Below are positions 15,395 through 24,562 of a stretch of 64,000 bases of DNA, piece after piece. The stretch's first letter is position 1, and each line of letters begins with the position of its first letter. The DNA comes from Sphingomonas sp. IBVSS2 (GTDB lineage: Bacteria; Pseudomonadota; Alphaproteobacteria; Sphingomonadales; Sphingomonadaceae). The notes beneath the pieces were generated by a model. The model had not been told where the DNA came from and did no database searches. It saw only the letters and a list, made by a program, of their open reading frames with translations. A program made the position numbers and the translations under genes. The stretch spans positions 248,001 to 312,000 of the forward strand of contig NZ_NFUR01000004.1 of the NCBI RefSeq assembly GCF_002127225.1. Direction: 5' to 3'.

Positions 15395-18193
15395 ATGTCC
15401 CGCACCCGAATCCTGAAATCCGTCCTCGCTTTGTCCGGCGCGGCCGCCGTCCTCGCGGCCGCCGATGCGCGTGCGCAGGATGCCGCCGCCGGCTCGGCTG
15501 CGTCGGTGCCCGCCCAGGATGAAGGCGCGGGCAACGAGATCGTGGTGAAGGGATTTCGCGCCAGCCTCAACAGCGCGCTCAACCTGAAGCGCAACGAGAC
15601 CGCGACGATCGACGCGATCAAGGCCGAGGACATCGCGGAGTTCCCCGATCTCAACCTCGCGGAATCGCTCCAGCGCATCCCGGGCGTCGCCATCAGCCGT
15701 GTCAACGGCGAAGGGCGCAACATCTCCATCCGCGGCCTGGGCCCGGAATATAGCCGCGTGCGCATCAACGGCATGGAAGCGATCGGCACCACCGGCGGCA
15801 CCGACAATTCGGGCGGCGTGAACCGCGGTCGCGGCTTCGACTTCAACATCTTCTCGTCGGACCTGTTCAACAGCCTGGCGGTGCGCAAGACGGCCACGGC
15901 GGACGTCGAGGAGGGCTCGCTCGGCGGCACGGTCGATCTCCAGACCGCGCGCCCGTTCGACTATCGCAAGCCGACCGCCGTGGTGCAGGCGGCGGCGAGC
16001 TACAACGACCTTGCCCGCAAGGCCAAGCCACGCGTCTCGACCCTGCTCACCACCAGCACCGCGGACGGGCGCTTCGGCGTGCTGCTCTCGGTCGCCTATG
16101 AGGAGCGCGCCCTGGTCGAGGAGGGCGCGAACATCACGCGCTGGACCTATGGCGGGTTCAACGGCGGGTTCAACGCCGCCTCGACGATCGCCGGGAAGAC
16201 GATCGCCCAGATCAACGACGCCAATCCCGCTACCGCGCTCTATCACCCGCGCATCCCGGGCCTGGTGAGCTATGCGATCGAGCAGAAGCGCCTGGGCGCG
16301 GCGCTGGGGGTGCAGTTCCAGCCGACCGAGAAGACGCTGGTCTCGATCGACGGCCTCTATTCGCGGCTCGACGGCACTCGCCAGGAAGCGCAGTTCCAGG
16401 CGATCAGCTTCAGCCGCTCGGGCACCGGCAAGCCGCAGACGATCATCCGTTCGGGCATTGTCGACGCCGATCGCAACATCATCAGCGGCACGTTCGATAA
16501 TGTGGATCTGCGCACCCAGGCGCGCTACGACAAGCTGGTCACCGATTTCTACCAGCTCACCGGCACGCTCGACCAGAAGATCGGCGAGTCGCTGAAGTTC
16601 GGCGCGGTGGTAGGCTATTCCAGCTCGCAGTTCCGCAACCCGATCCAGACCACCGTGACGATCGACGCCGCGAACACCAACGGCTTCTATTATGATTTCT
16701 CGACGCGGTTCCCCACGATCCGGCCGGGCGTGGACGTGAGCAGCGCGGCGAACTTCGCCTTCACCAACGGCACTTCGGAAGTCCGCATCCGGCCGCAGAC
16801 CGTCGACAACAGCTTCACCAACGCCAAGGGCTTCCTCGAATGGACGACTTCGCCCGAGCTGAAGCTCAAGGCGGGTGTCGACTGGCGCCGGTTCGACTAT
16901 AGCTCCACCGAGCAGCGCCGCCTGCAGGGCGAGACGGTGGTGACCACGCTCACTGCGGCCCAGCTCGCCCCGCTGACCACGGTCTTCTCGGGCTTCGGCC
17001 GCGGGCTGAACGTCCCCGCGGGCACGCCCACCTCCTGGGTGGTGCCGGATCTCGCGGCCTTCCAGGCCTATCTCAATACCTACAGCAACCCGACCTATGC
17101 CATCGGCGGAGTCGAGAACGCCACCGCGCGCGGCTCGTTCGTCACCGTGCGCGAGGAAGATCTGGGCGCCTGGGGCATGGCGGAGTTCAACTTCGCCAAT
17201 GCGGGCATCCCGATCCGCGGCGACGCCGGCCTTCGCTATGTGAAGACCGACCAATTCTCCACCGGCTATGCCAGCCAGGGCAGCACGGTGAACCTGGTGG
17301 GTGCGGACCGCAGCTATGCGAACTGGCTGCCGTCCGCCAATCTCGTCGTCGATGTGCGCGACAATCTGATGGTGCGCTTCGCCGCCGCCAAGACGATCGC
17401 CCGCGCCGGCATCGGCTCGCTGACCCCGGGCGGCAACCTCAACGTCTCGGGCGGCAATCGCACCTTCAGCTCGGGCAACCCGGACCTGAAGCCGACCAAG
17501 TCGACCAATCTCGACGCCTCGATCGAATGGTATCCGACGCGCGGCGCGATCTATGCCGTGTCGGTGTTCCAGAAGGATATCGGCACCTTCGTCCAGACGC
17601 TGAGCACCACGGTGCCGTTCAGCGACCTCGGCCTGCCCGCCTCGCTGCTCAACGGCACCACCGCGAGCCCCACCGACGCCTTCATCGTCAGCCAGCCGGT
17701 CAATTCGAAGGGCGGCCTGCTGCGCGGCTTCGAAGTCAATGTGCAGCAGCCCTTCAGCTTCCTGCCGGGCTTCCTCAGCAACTTCGGCGTGCTGGCCAAC
17801 TACACCTATGTCAGCTCGGACATCGAATATCTGACTTCGGCCAACGGCTCGACCACGGTGAAGGCGCCGCTGCTCGGCCTGTCCAGGCACGCCGCCAACG
17901 GCACGCTCTATTTCGAGACCAGGAAATTCTCGATCCGCGGTTCGGTCGCCTATCGCTCCAAATATCTGACCGCCGTGCCGGGCACGGAAGGCAATTCGTA
18001 CAACGGCACCAACGCGACGACCAACATCGATGCGCAGGTCTCGTACAACATCACCGACAAGTTCAAGGTCAGCCTGGAGATGATCAACCTTACCGACGCA
18101 CTGAACGACCAGTTCGTCGACGCGACCAATCGCCTCAACGTGCTCACGCATAGCGGCCGTCAGTTCGTCCTGGGTGCGCGGCTGGCCTTCTGA
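15395..18193 (+). CDS. TonB-dependent receptor (carbohydrate-type)
   Basis: A 932-residue outer-membrane TonB-dependent receptor. A signal peptide (about 1-28, ending ARAQ) is followed by the TonB-box-like EIVVKGFRASLNSALNLKR, the plug domain (IAEFPDLNLAESLQRIPGV, ISIRGLGPEYSRVRINGME, VEEGSLGGTVDL) and the long beta-barrel ending LTHSGRQFVLGARLAF with a terminal aromatic residue. The start motif and the SLNSAL-KR pattern are typical of large proteobacterial receptors for oligosaccharides. The ATG at 15395 is favoured over 15377 because GGGGAGA lies nine bases before it. It is divergent from gudP with shared palindromes between, so uptake of sugar acids or oligouronides is inferred. A terminator follows. 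Confidence 0.88.
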   Translation: MSRTRILKSVLALSGAAAVLAAADARAQDAAAGSAASVPAQDEGAGNEIVVKGFRASLNSALNLKRNETATIDAIKAEDIAEFPDLNLAESLQRIPGVAISRVNGEGRNISIRGLGPEYSRVRINGMEAIGTTGGTDNSGGVNRGRGFDFNIFSSDLFNSLAVRKTATADVEEGSLGGTVDLQTARPFDYRKPTAVVQAAASYNDLARKAKPRVSTLLTTSTADGRFGVLLSVAYEERALVEEGANITRWTYGGFNGGFNAASTIAGKTIAQINDANPATALYHPRIPGLVSYAIEQKRLGAALGVQFQPTEKTLVSIDGLYSRLDGTRQEAQFQAISFSRSGTGKPQTIIRSGIVDADRNIISGTFDNVDLRTQARYDKLVTDFYQLTGTLDQKIGESLKFGAVVGYSSSQFRNPIQTTVTIDAANTNGFYYDFSTRFPTIRPGVDVSSAANFAFTNGTSEVRIRPQTVDNSFTNAKGFLEWTTSPELKLKAGVDWRRFDYSSTEQRRLQGETVVTTLTAAQLAPLTTVFSGFGRGLNVPAGTPTSWVVPDLAAFQAYLNTYSNPTYAIGGVENATARGSFVTVREEDLGAWGMAEFNFANAGIPIRGDAGLRYVKTDQFSTGYASQGSTVNLVGADRSYANWLPSANLVVDVRDNLMVRFAAAKTIARAGIGSLTPGGNLNVSGGNRTFSSGNPDLKPTKSTNLDASIEWYPTRGAIYAVSVFQKDIGTFVQTLSTTVPFSDLGLPASLLNGTTASPTDAFIVSQPVNSKGGLLRGFEVNVQQPFSFLPGFLSNFGVLANYTYVSSDIEYLTSANGSTTVKAPLLGLSRHAANGTLYFETRKFSIRGSVAYRSKYLTAVPGTEGNSYNGTNATTNIDAQVSYNITDKFKVSLEMINLTDALNDQFVDATNRLNVLTHSGRQFVLGARLAF

Positions 18194-18229
18194 CGCTTCC
18201 GGGCCAGCTTCCCTCCGCTTCCCGGATCG

Positions 18230-18264
18230 GGGTCAGCCAGTTCGCCTGGCTGGCCCCTTTTTTG
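18230..18264 (+). terminator. Rho-independent terminator after the TBDR gene
   Basis: A hairpin with arms GGGGTCAGCCAG and CTGGCTGGCCCC (one mismatch), loop TTCGC, followed directly by TTTTTT. It begins 37 nt after the TBDR stop codon. Confidence 0.9.
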
Positions 18265-18376
18265 ATGGAGACGGCTGGCGTCCAGTCGATGCACCGAGCG
18301 CGCTGTCGGCATCCGGAGCTTCGAGCGCTTCCCGCACATCGCCGGGATGAACGAACATTGCTTGGCGGATCGGAAG

Positions 18377-18453
18377 TGGCAGGGGCGCTCGGATTCGAAC
18401 CGAGGGCCTTCGGTTTTGGAGACCGACGCTCTAACCAGCTGAGCTACGCCCCT
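18377..18453 (-). tRNA. tRNA-Trp (CCA anticodon)
   Basis: A 77-nt cloverleaf on the minus strand with encoded CCA. Acceptor AGGGGCG pairs with CGCCCCT. The D arm is GCTC/GAGC, the anticodon stem TCGGT/ACCGA holds loop CTCCAAA with anticodon CCA, and the T arm CTCGG/CCGAG holds TTCGAAT; the discriminator is G. The gene reads towards the TBDR terminator. The usual secE-nusG neighbours of alphaproteobacterial tRNA-Trp genes are not next to it here. Confidence 0.97.
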
Positions 18454-18508
18454 GTGCGGAGAGCGCGTGTAGCGCGGCGGATCGGCCGGGGCAAGGGTGC
18501 TGTTCGAT

Positions 18509-18545
18509 TTGGATTAAAATGCTGTAATATATAGAATAATTCTAT
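18509..18545 (+). promoter_or_regulatory. Predicted sigma70 promoter with overlapping AT-rich palindrome
   Basis: TTGGAT (18509-18514), 17 nt, then TAGAAT (18532-18537) resembles a -35/-10 pair, in a markedly AT-rich patch of otherwise GC-rich DNA. A perfect 15-nt palindrome, ATAGAATAATTCTAT (18531-18545), overlaps the -10 and the expected start site. It reads towards the ECF sigma gene about 110 nt downstream, so it is a candidate repressor site for the whole sigma-fecR-receptor-peptidase unit. Confidence 0.5.
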
Positions 18546-18655
18546 GACTGACCCGCTGCCGCCGCGGCGGCGCGCGAGCGGGGAGGGCGCTGCTCGCGCT
18601 TCGATTTCCCGAAGTGCCGCGATTTCCCGTTTCGGATTCCGCAACGCCGCGCGTT

Positions 18656-19189
18656 ATGCTGTCGGAGGGTGTGACGCCGTTGAACAAGGCCGTGCGACAG
18701 GAGCTGACGGAGAACGACCGGCGTTTGCGCCGGGCGCTGGTCGCGTTCTTCGCCCGGCGCGTCCAAACCCTGCCCGAAGCCGAGGACCTGACCCAGGACG
18801 TCTTCTTCCGCATCGTGCGCGATCCGAAGCGCGAGGCCCCGATGGCGGATGCCTATGTCTTCCGGATCGCGGCGAACCTGCTGCGCGACAAGGGGCGGCG
18901 CGAACGCGTGCGCACCAGCTATCGGGAAGCCCGGGCGATCGAGGATTTTCTGGGCATCGATCCGCTCGATCCCCATCGCGTTGCCGAAGGACGGGAGAAT
19001 CTCGACCTCGTCGCACGCACGATCGCCGAGCTGCCCGAGAAGACGCGAAGGATTTTCACGCTGTATCGCATCGAGCATATCGACAAGCGCACGATCGCGG
19101 AGAGCTTTGGCCTGTCGGTTCGCATGGTCGAGATCCATGTCCAGCGCGCGCTGGAGGCGCTGGCTACCTCCATGGAGGCGTTCCGGTGA
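18656..19189 (+). CDS. ECF RNA polymerase sigma factor (FecI-like)
   Basis: A sigma factor of about 177 residues. Region 2 is EAEDLTQDVFFRIVRDP and AYVFRIAANLLRDKGRRERVR; region 4 is TIAELPEKTRRIFTLYRIE with the helix-turn-helix TIAESFGLSVRMVEIHVQRAL. The start is uncertain: ATG at 18656 is given, an upstream in-frame ATG lies at 18614, and TTG at 18680 has GGAGGG ten bases before it and may be the true start. The stop overlaps the FecR start by 4 nt (GTGA). By context it is the cytoplasmic output of the second FecR/TBDR set. Confidence 0.88.
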   Translation: MLSEGVTPLNKAVRQELTENDRRLRRALVAFFARRVQTLPEAEDLTQDVFFRIVRDPKREAPMADAYVFRIAANLLRDKGRRERVRTSYREARAIEDFLGIDPLDPHRVAEGRENLDLVARTIAELPEKTRRIFTLYRIEHIDKRTIAESFGLSVRMVEIHVQRALEALATSMEAFR

Positions 19190-20220
19190 GCGGCGGCGAT
19201 CTCGAAGCGGCCCGCGAACAGGCGGCGGCATGGTTGATGCGGTTCCACGAAGGGCCGATCGACCTGGAGGAGGAACTCGAGCTCGAATTGTGGCTGGAGG
19301 CGCATCCGGCCAATCGCGCGGCGCTTGCGAGCATCGAGCGGGCCTGGCGCATGGCGGGCGCGGCCGCGGAGGCCCCCGAACTGGTCGCGGCCCGCGCGGA
19401 TGCGCTGCAGGCGCTCAGCCAGGCCGATCGGCACTCGCCGCGCGGCTGGCGGCCGGAACTGCGCCACGCGCTTGGGGCGCTCGCCGCCTGCCTCCTGCTG
19501 ATCGTCGCCACCTTCTATCTCTATCCGCGCGGCGAAACCTTCCGGACCGGGATCGGCGAGCGCCGCGTGGTCATGCTGGACGACGGCTCGCGGCTCTCCC
19601 TCGACGCGGCGAGCGCCGTCGAGGTGCGCTATGACGGCGAGCGCCGTGCGCTGCGCCTGCTTGCCGGGCGGGCGCGGTTCGAAGTCGCCAAGGATCCGCG
19701 GCGGCCCTTCATGGTTGCGGCCGGCGACCGGATGGTGGTGGCGACGGGAACCGCGTTCAGCGTCGAGCTGTTCCGGGCCGAGATGCGGGTGGTGCTTTAC
19801 CAGGGCTCGGTCTCGGTGCTCGAGGATGGGCCCGCCGATCAGGCGCCGCGGCACGTCGTGCTGCAAGGCGATGGCCGGACGCCGGCGGACCGGATGCTCG
19901 CCCCGAGCACCGCGCTGATCGTGCCGACCGGCGCTTCGGCGGCAGCGCGGCTCGAGACGGTGGACACGGCACGCAGTTCCGCCTGGGAGCAGGGGCAGCT
20001 CGTCTTCTCGGACGAGCCGCTGGGGGTCGCAGTGGAGCGGGTCAACCGCTATTCCGGCGCCAGCCTCGCGATCGAGGACCCCGTCACCGCCGCGCTGCCG
20101 GTAAGCGGCACGTTCAACGCCGGCGATACCGAGGCTTTCATCGATGGCGTCGTCACGCTCTACGGATTGCGGAAGCTCCGTCGCGGCGAGACCGTGATCC
20201 TGCGCGCTCCCGGGCGCTAG
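19186..20220 (+). CDS. FecR-type anti-sigma factor
   Basis: A 344-residue FecR family membrane protein. The cytoplasmic DUF4880-like N-terminus (about 8-60: AAAWLMRFHEGPIDLEEEL, LWLEAHPANRAAL) would bind the sigma factor. One helix at about 95-113 crosses the membrane. The FecR domain has GERRVVMLDDGSRLSLDAAS and GRARFEVAKDPRRPFMV, and the C-terminal STN-like region has LAIEDPVTAALPVSGTFNAGD. The start is GTG, overlapping the sigma stop. The STN-bearing receptor 120 nt downstream is the expected periplasmic partner. Confidence 0.9.
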   Translation: MSGGDLEAAREQAAAWLMRFHEGPIDLEEELELELWLEAHPANRAALASIERAWRMAGAAAEAPELVAARADALQALSQADRHSPRGWRPELRHALGALAACLLLIVATFYLYPRGETFRTGIGERRVVMLDDGSRLSLDAASAVEVRYDGERRALRLLAGRARFEVAKDPRRPFMVAAGDRMVVATGTAFSVELFRAEMRVVLYQGSVSVLEDGPADQAPRHVVLQGDGRTPADRMLAPSTALIVPTGASAAARLETVDTARSSAWEQGQLVFSDEPLGVAVERVNRYSGASLAIEDPVTAALPVSGTFNAGDTEAFIDGVVTLYGLRKLRRGETVILRAPGR

Positions 20221-20341
20221 CGCCGCGCCCCGGAAGGAAGGGGCGGCCAGTCGGGCCCCGGGGTATTTCGCGATATCGCACCTCGTGCGTCTTTCTTCCC
20301 GGAAGCTCCCGGCGAACGAGGAGCGATACAGGGGAACAGGG

Positions 20342-22927
20342 ATGAGGGGATCGATGGCGTTGCTTCGCATTGGGGCTGCCGTGACGGTGGCTGCGATCTG
20401 TCTTCCACCGGCATCGGCACAGGCACAGGCCAGCTATAGGCTCGACGTTCCCGCACAGGACATGGAGGCCGCCCTCAAGACCGTGGCGGGCGTGACGCAC
20501 GAGCAGATCGTGTTCCGCGGCGAAGTCGTGCGCGGCAAGCGGAGCAATGCGCTGCGCGGCTCCTACACGGCCGACGCGGCGATCGCGACACTGATCCGCG
20601 GATCGGGGCTGAGCGTTTCCCGCAGCGCGCGCGGCGTGTTCATCGTCGTCGCCGCGACGGCAAGCGCCGCCGCCGCGCAGGATGCCGAACCGGATCTCGA
20701 GAAAGCCGTGATGGCCGAGCAGGAGATCGTCGTCACCGGCACCCACATCGCCGGGGCTCCTATCGCCTCGCCGGTCCTCCGGATCGACCAGCGCGAGATG
20801 CGGGAGGCCGGGCAGCGCGACCTGGGCGAAGTGATCCGCAACATCCCCAGCAACTATAATGGCGGGCAGAACCCGGGTGCGCGGTTTCAGGCCGGCACGG
20901 CTGCCAACACCAATGCGTCCGGCTCCTCCGCGCTGAACCTGCGCGGCCTCGGCCCGGACGCGACGCTCACCCTGCTGAACGGCCGCCGGCTTCCCTATGA
21001 CGGCACCGCGCAGGCGGTCGACGTCTCGGCGATACCGCTCGATGCCGTGGCGGAGCTCCAGGTCATGCCCGACGGCGCTTCCGCGCTCTATGGGTCGGAT
21101 GCCGTCGGCGGAGTCGCCAACATCATCCTGCGGCGCGACTTCGAGGGCGTGAGCACCTCGCTTCGCTTCGGCACCTCCACCGACGGCGGTGGATTCCTCC
21201 AGGAATATGGCGTGGTCGGCGGCGGCCGCTGGGGCAGCGGCGGCGCGCTGATCGCCCTGCAATATGACCGGCAGAACGCCGTGCGATCGGACCAGCGCGA
21301 CTATACCCGCTACGTCATCGGTCCCAACACGCTGCTCGACGCGCACAAGCATTTCAGCGGACTCGTCACCGCACACCAGGACATCACCGATCGCCTGACC
21401 TTCAGTATCGACGGCCTGTACAGCTGGCGCCACAGCGACGGCGCCGAATATTCGACGGTGGCTTTCGCCGCGACGACCCGCTTCAGCAACGAGAATTATG
21501 CGATCTCGCCGACGCTGACCTGGCGCCTGCCCGGGGATTGGAAGGCCTCGCTCAGCGCGTCGTACGGCGCCAACAAGACGCGCCGTTTCGACGACTATAT
21601 CGACAAGGTGACCGGCTATAACGATGGTGGCAGCAGCATCTACGACAATTATGCCTATGGCGGCGAGCTGGACCTGGATGGCCGGCTGTTCGCGATTCCC
21701 GGCGGCGACGTGCGGCTCGCCGTGGGCGCGGGCTATCGCTACAATCATCTCAAGGTCTATTCCGCCACTTCCGCCGTGCCCACCGGCGACGGGCGCGGCA
21801 ATTACTATGGCTTCGGCGAGCTTTCGGTGCCGCTGGTCTCCGCGGCCAATGCCTCGGCCTTTCTGCATCAGCTGACCTTTTCGGCCGCCCTGCGGCACGA
21901 GGAATATGATCGCTTCGACGGCGTCACCACGCCCAAGCTCGGCCTGGTCTATGCGCCGGCGCCCGATCTCGACCTCAAGCTCTCCTGGGGGCGTTCGTTC
22001 AAGGCACCGACGCTGCGCAATGCGTTCCAGCTGTTCAGGGTCGGGCTCCAGCCGGCATTCTATTACGGGGGCCATTATCCCGCCGGATCGACGGTCCTGT
22101 TCACCTCGGGCGGCAATCGCGACCTGAAGCCGGAGCGCGCGCGCACCCTGTCGACGACGCTCGACCTGCATCCCCGGGCGGTGCCGGGCCTGAAGCTGTC
22201 GGCGACGTATTTCGACATCGACTATACCGATCGGGTGGTCCAGCCGGCCAGCAACGCCACGCTCAAGGTGCTGGACAATCCGGCGCTGCAGGAATTCATC
22301 GATTATGCCCCGACCCCGGCCCAGCAGGCCGCGCTGATCGCCCGGGATAGCAGGGGCCTGGGCAACTATACCGGCACGCCCTACGACCCGGCCAAGGTGG
22401 TGGCGATCATCCGCAACCAGCTCGTCAATGCCGCGCGCCAGCGGATCAGGGGCGTCGATCTCGTCGGCAGCTATCGGATTCCGATCTCGAGCGGCGACGT
22501 GACGCTTTCGGGCCAGGCGAGCTGGCTGCGCAGCAATCAGCGAAACACCACGAGCGCGCCGCTCACCCAGCTCGCCGGCGTCAACTTCAACCCGCCGCGC
22601 TTCCGCGGGCGCGGCGGCGCCACCGGGCATTTCGGCGCGTTCACGGCGGCGCTGTTCGCCAACTATACCGGCCCCATCACCGATCTGAACGTGGCGCCGC
22701 CGGTGCAGCGGGGCGACATGACCACGCTCGACCTGTCGCTGTTGTGGAAGGCGCCGGCGGCCCATGGGCCGCTGAAGGGCTTCGAGATCGGCTTGTACGT
22801 GAACAATCTCACGGACGCGCGGCCGCCCTATCTCGCCTCGTTCGACGAGACCACCGTCAACTATGATTCGACCAACTATTCGCCGCTGGGCCGCTTCGTC
22901 AGCGTCTCGCTGCGCAAGGCATGGTGA
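20342..22927 (+). CDS. TonB-dependent receptor with STN domain (FecA-type transducer)
   Basis: An 861-residue outer-membrane receptor. A signal peptide (about 1-28) precedes an STN domain (about 30-105: YRLDVPAQDMEAALKTVAGVTHEQIVF to GVFIVVAA), a TonB-box-like EIVVTGTHIAG, the plug (DLGEVIRNIPSNYNGGQNPGAR, LNLRGLGPDATLTLLNGRRLPYDG, DGASALYGSDAVGGVANIIL) and a barrel ending FVSVSLRKAW. The ATG at 20342 follows GGGGAACAGGG; another ATG lies 12 nt on. It is preceded by its own sigma and FecR genes and followed by a secreted M28 peptidase overlapping or abutting its stop, so the ligand may be peptide-derived. This is inference; iron chelates are the classical ligands of such systems. Confidence 0.9.
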   Translation: MRGSMALLRIGAAVTVAAICLPPASAQAQASYRLDVPAQDMEAALKTVAGVTHEQIVFRGEVVRGKRSNALRGSYTADAAIATLIRGSGLSVSRSARGVFIVVAATASAAAAQDAEPDLEKAVMAEQEIVVTGTHIAGAPIASPVLRIDQREMREAGQRDLGEVIRNIPSNYNGGQNPGARFQAGTAANTNASGSSALNLRGLGPDATLTLLNGRRLPYDGTAQAVDVSAIPLDAVAELQVMPDGASALYGSDAVGGVANIILRRDFEGVSTSLRFGTSTDGGGFLQEYGVVGGGRWGSGGALIALQYDRQNAVRSDQRDYTRYVIGPNTLLDAHKHFSGLVTAHQDITDRLTFSIDGLYSWRHSDGAEYSTVAFAATTRFSNENYAISPTLTWRLPGDWKASLSASYGANKTRRFDDYIDKVTGYNDGGSSIYDNYAYGGELDLDGRLFAIPGGDVRLAVGAGYRYNHLKVYSATSAVPTGDGRGNYYGFGELSVPLVSAANASAFLHQLTFSAALRHEEYDRFDGVTTPKLGLVYAPAPDLDLKLSWGRSFKAPTLRNAFQLFRVGLQPAFYYGGHYPAGSTVLFTSGGNRDLKPERARTLSTTLDLHPRAVPGLKLSATYFDIDYTDRVVQPASNATLKVLDNPALQEFIDYAPTPAQQAALIARDSRGLGNYTGTPYDPAKVVAIIRNQLVNAARQRIRGVDLVGSYRIPISSGDVTLSGQASWLRSNQRNTTSAPLTQLAGVNFNPPRFRGRGGATGHFGAFTAALFANYTGPITDLNVAPPVQRGDMTTLDLSLLWKAPAAHGPLKGFEIGLYVNNLTDARPPYLASFDETTVNYDSTNYSPLGRFVSVSLRKAW

Positions 22928-22932
22928 GCGAC

Positions 22933-24543
22933 ATGAAGAACCGATCGAACCGCATCCTCCCGCGCGGCGGCGCTGCCGTGCTTGCGCTGGCGCTCGGCGT
23001 CTCGCCGCTCGTCGTTCGCGGCCAGGCCGTGGACCTCGACATGACCGATCGCATCGTCGACGAGAGCCAGCGGCGCGGCGAAGTGATGGAGATCGTGCGC
23101 TATCTGAGCGACGAGATCGGCAGCCGCCTCACCAATTCGCCGGGTGCGCGCAAGGCAGAGGCCTGGACGCAGGAGAGGTTCCGTGGCTGGGGCCTCGCCA
23201 ATGTGCACAAGGAGGGCTTCCCCTTCGGGCGCGGCTGGTGGATGGAACGGTCCAGCGTGCGGATGATCGCGCCGCGACCGCTCGCGCTCACCGCCGTCCC
23301 GATCAGCTGGACGCCGGGGACGAACGGCGTGATCACTGCCCCGATCGTCTTCGCGCCGATGACGAGCCGGGCCGATTTCGCCCGGTGGAAGGGCAAGCTG
23401 GCCGGCAGGATCGTCCTGGTCTCGACCACGGACGAGGTGCGGACGCCGCCGGCCGCTTCGCCCGTCACTGCCGAGGAATTCGCCAGGCTGGCCGTCTACG
23501 AGCCGCCCAAATTCACGTCCGACGGCCTGGCCAGGCTGGAGAAATCCTATTTCTTCCCGCGCCAGATGGAGGATTTCCTGAAGGCCGAGGGCGCGCTCGC
23601 CTATGCGCGGATCACCAACCGGGACGGCAAGCTGGTGATGGGCGACGGGTATCGCTTCGCCCCGGGCGACGAAGCGCCGCTGCCCGCCGTGGAGATCGCG
23701 GCGGAGGATTATCGCCGTCTCGTCCGCTTCGTCGATGCCGGGCATGCGCCGACGCTCGCGATCGAAAGCGTGGTCCATTATGACGACAGCGACCAGCAGG
23801 CCTACAACATCTTCGCCGAGATCCCCGGCAGCGACCCGAAGGCCGCCTATGTGATGGCGGGGGCGCATCTCGACAGCGCGGCGGCGGCGGACGGCGCGGC
23901 GGACAATGGCGCGGGCGTGGCGATGGTGATGGAAGCCGCGCGCATCCTGTCGAAGATGCCGCGCCCGCGCCGCACCATCCGTTTCGCGCTATGGGGCGCC
24001 GAGGAACAGGGGATGATCGGCAGCTCGGCCTTTGTCGAGCGATACCTCGCCCAGCGCGTGCCGCCGGCCGAGCCCAAGGTGGGCGTGGGTGGCCGTTTCT
24101 GGCTCCGCTCGATGAGCTGGCCGATCGTGAAACGACCGACCTGGGGCGATATGTCGGTCTATTTCAATCTCGACAACGGCTCGGGCAGGATCCGCGGCGT
24201 CTATGCCTATCGCAACCTGGCGGCCGTGCCGATCTTCCAGGCATGGCTCGCGCCCTTCGCGTCGATGGGCGCGACCACGGTCGCCGCGTCGGACAATACC
24301 GGGCCGGACAACGAATATATGCAGATGGTCGGCGTGCCGGGCTTCCAGTTCATCCAGGACTGGAACGACTATGGCCGCATGCACCATACTTCGATGGACA
24401 CGTTCGACCATCTCGACGCCGACGACATGCGCCAGGCCTCGATCATCCTGGCGAGCTTCCTGTGGAACGCGGCGAATGCGGACAAGCCCTTCCCGCGACG
24501 CCCGCTGCCGACCGAGCCGCGGCGGAGCGGGCCGGCGAAGTGA
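22933..24543 (+). CDS. Secreted M28 family metallopeptidase
   Basis: A 536-residue exported aminopeptidase-like protein. A signal peptide (about 1-31, LALALGVSPLVVRGQA) is followed by an insert/PA-like domain and the M28 di-zinc core. The ligand pattern is complete: GAHLDS and, after the bridging region, ADNGAG; the catalytic Glu pair WGAEEQG; FNLDNGSG; and MHHTSMDTFDHLD for the last His. M28 enzymes remove N-terminal residues or dipeptides in the periplasm or outside the cell. The ATG at 22933 is preferred; an ATG at 22921 overlaps the receptor stop. Tight linkage to the STN receptor suggests that peptide processing and uptake are linked. Confidence 0.87.
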   Translation: MKNRSNRILPRGGAAVLALALGVSPLVVRGQAVDLDMTDRIVDESQRRGEVMEIVRYLSDEIGSRLTNSPGARKAEAWTQERFRGWGLANVHKEGFPFGRGWWMERSSVRMIAPRPLALTAVPISWTPGTNGVITAPIVFAPMTSRADFARWKGKLAGRIVLVSTTDEVRTPPAASPVTAEEFARLAVYEPPKFTSDGLARLEKSYFFPRQMEDFLKAEGALAYARITNRDGKLVMGDGYRFAPGDEAPLPAVEIAAEDYRRLVRFVDAGHAPTLAIESVVHYDDSDQQAYNIFAEIPGSDPKAAYVMAGAHLDSAAAADGAADNGAGVAMVMEAARILSKMPRPRRTIRFALWGAEEQGMIGSSAFVERYLAQRVPPAEPKVGVGGRFWLRSMSWPIVKRPTWGDMSVYFNLDNGSGRIRGVYAYRNLAAVPIFQAWLAPFASMGATTVAASDNTGPDNEYMQMVGVPGFQFIQDWNDYGRMHHTSMDTFDHLDADDMRQASIILASFLWNAANADKPFPRRPLPTEPRRSGPAK

Positions 24544-24562
24544 TCGCCGGGGCGCCGCCGTC

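Noticed and set aside
15173..18151. 992-codon open frame antisense to the TBDR
   Set aside because: Composition-driven shadow ORF in GC-rich DNA; the plus strand encodes a full receptor with signal peptide, plug and barrel.
18377..18453. tRNA gene as an integration (attachment) site for a mobile island
   Set aside because: No integrase and no repeated tRNA 3' end was noticed nearby; flanking genes look chromosomal.
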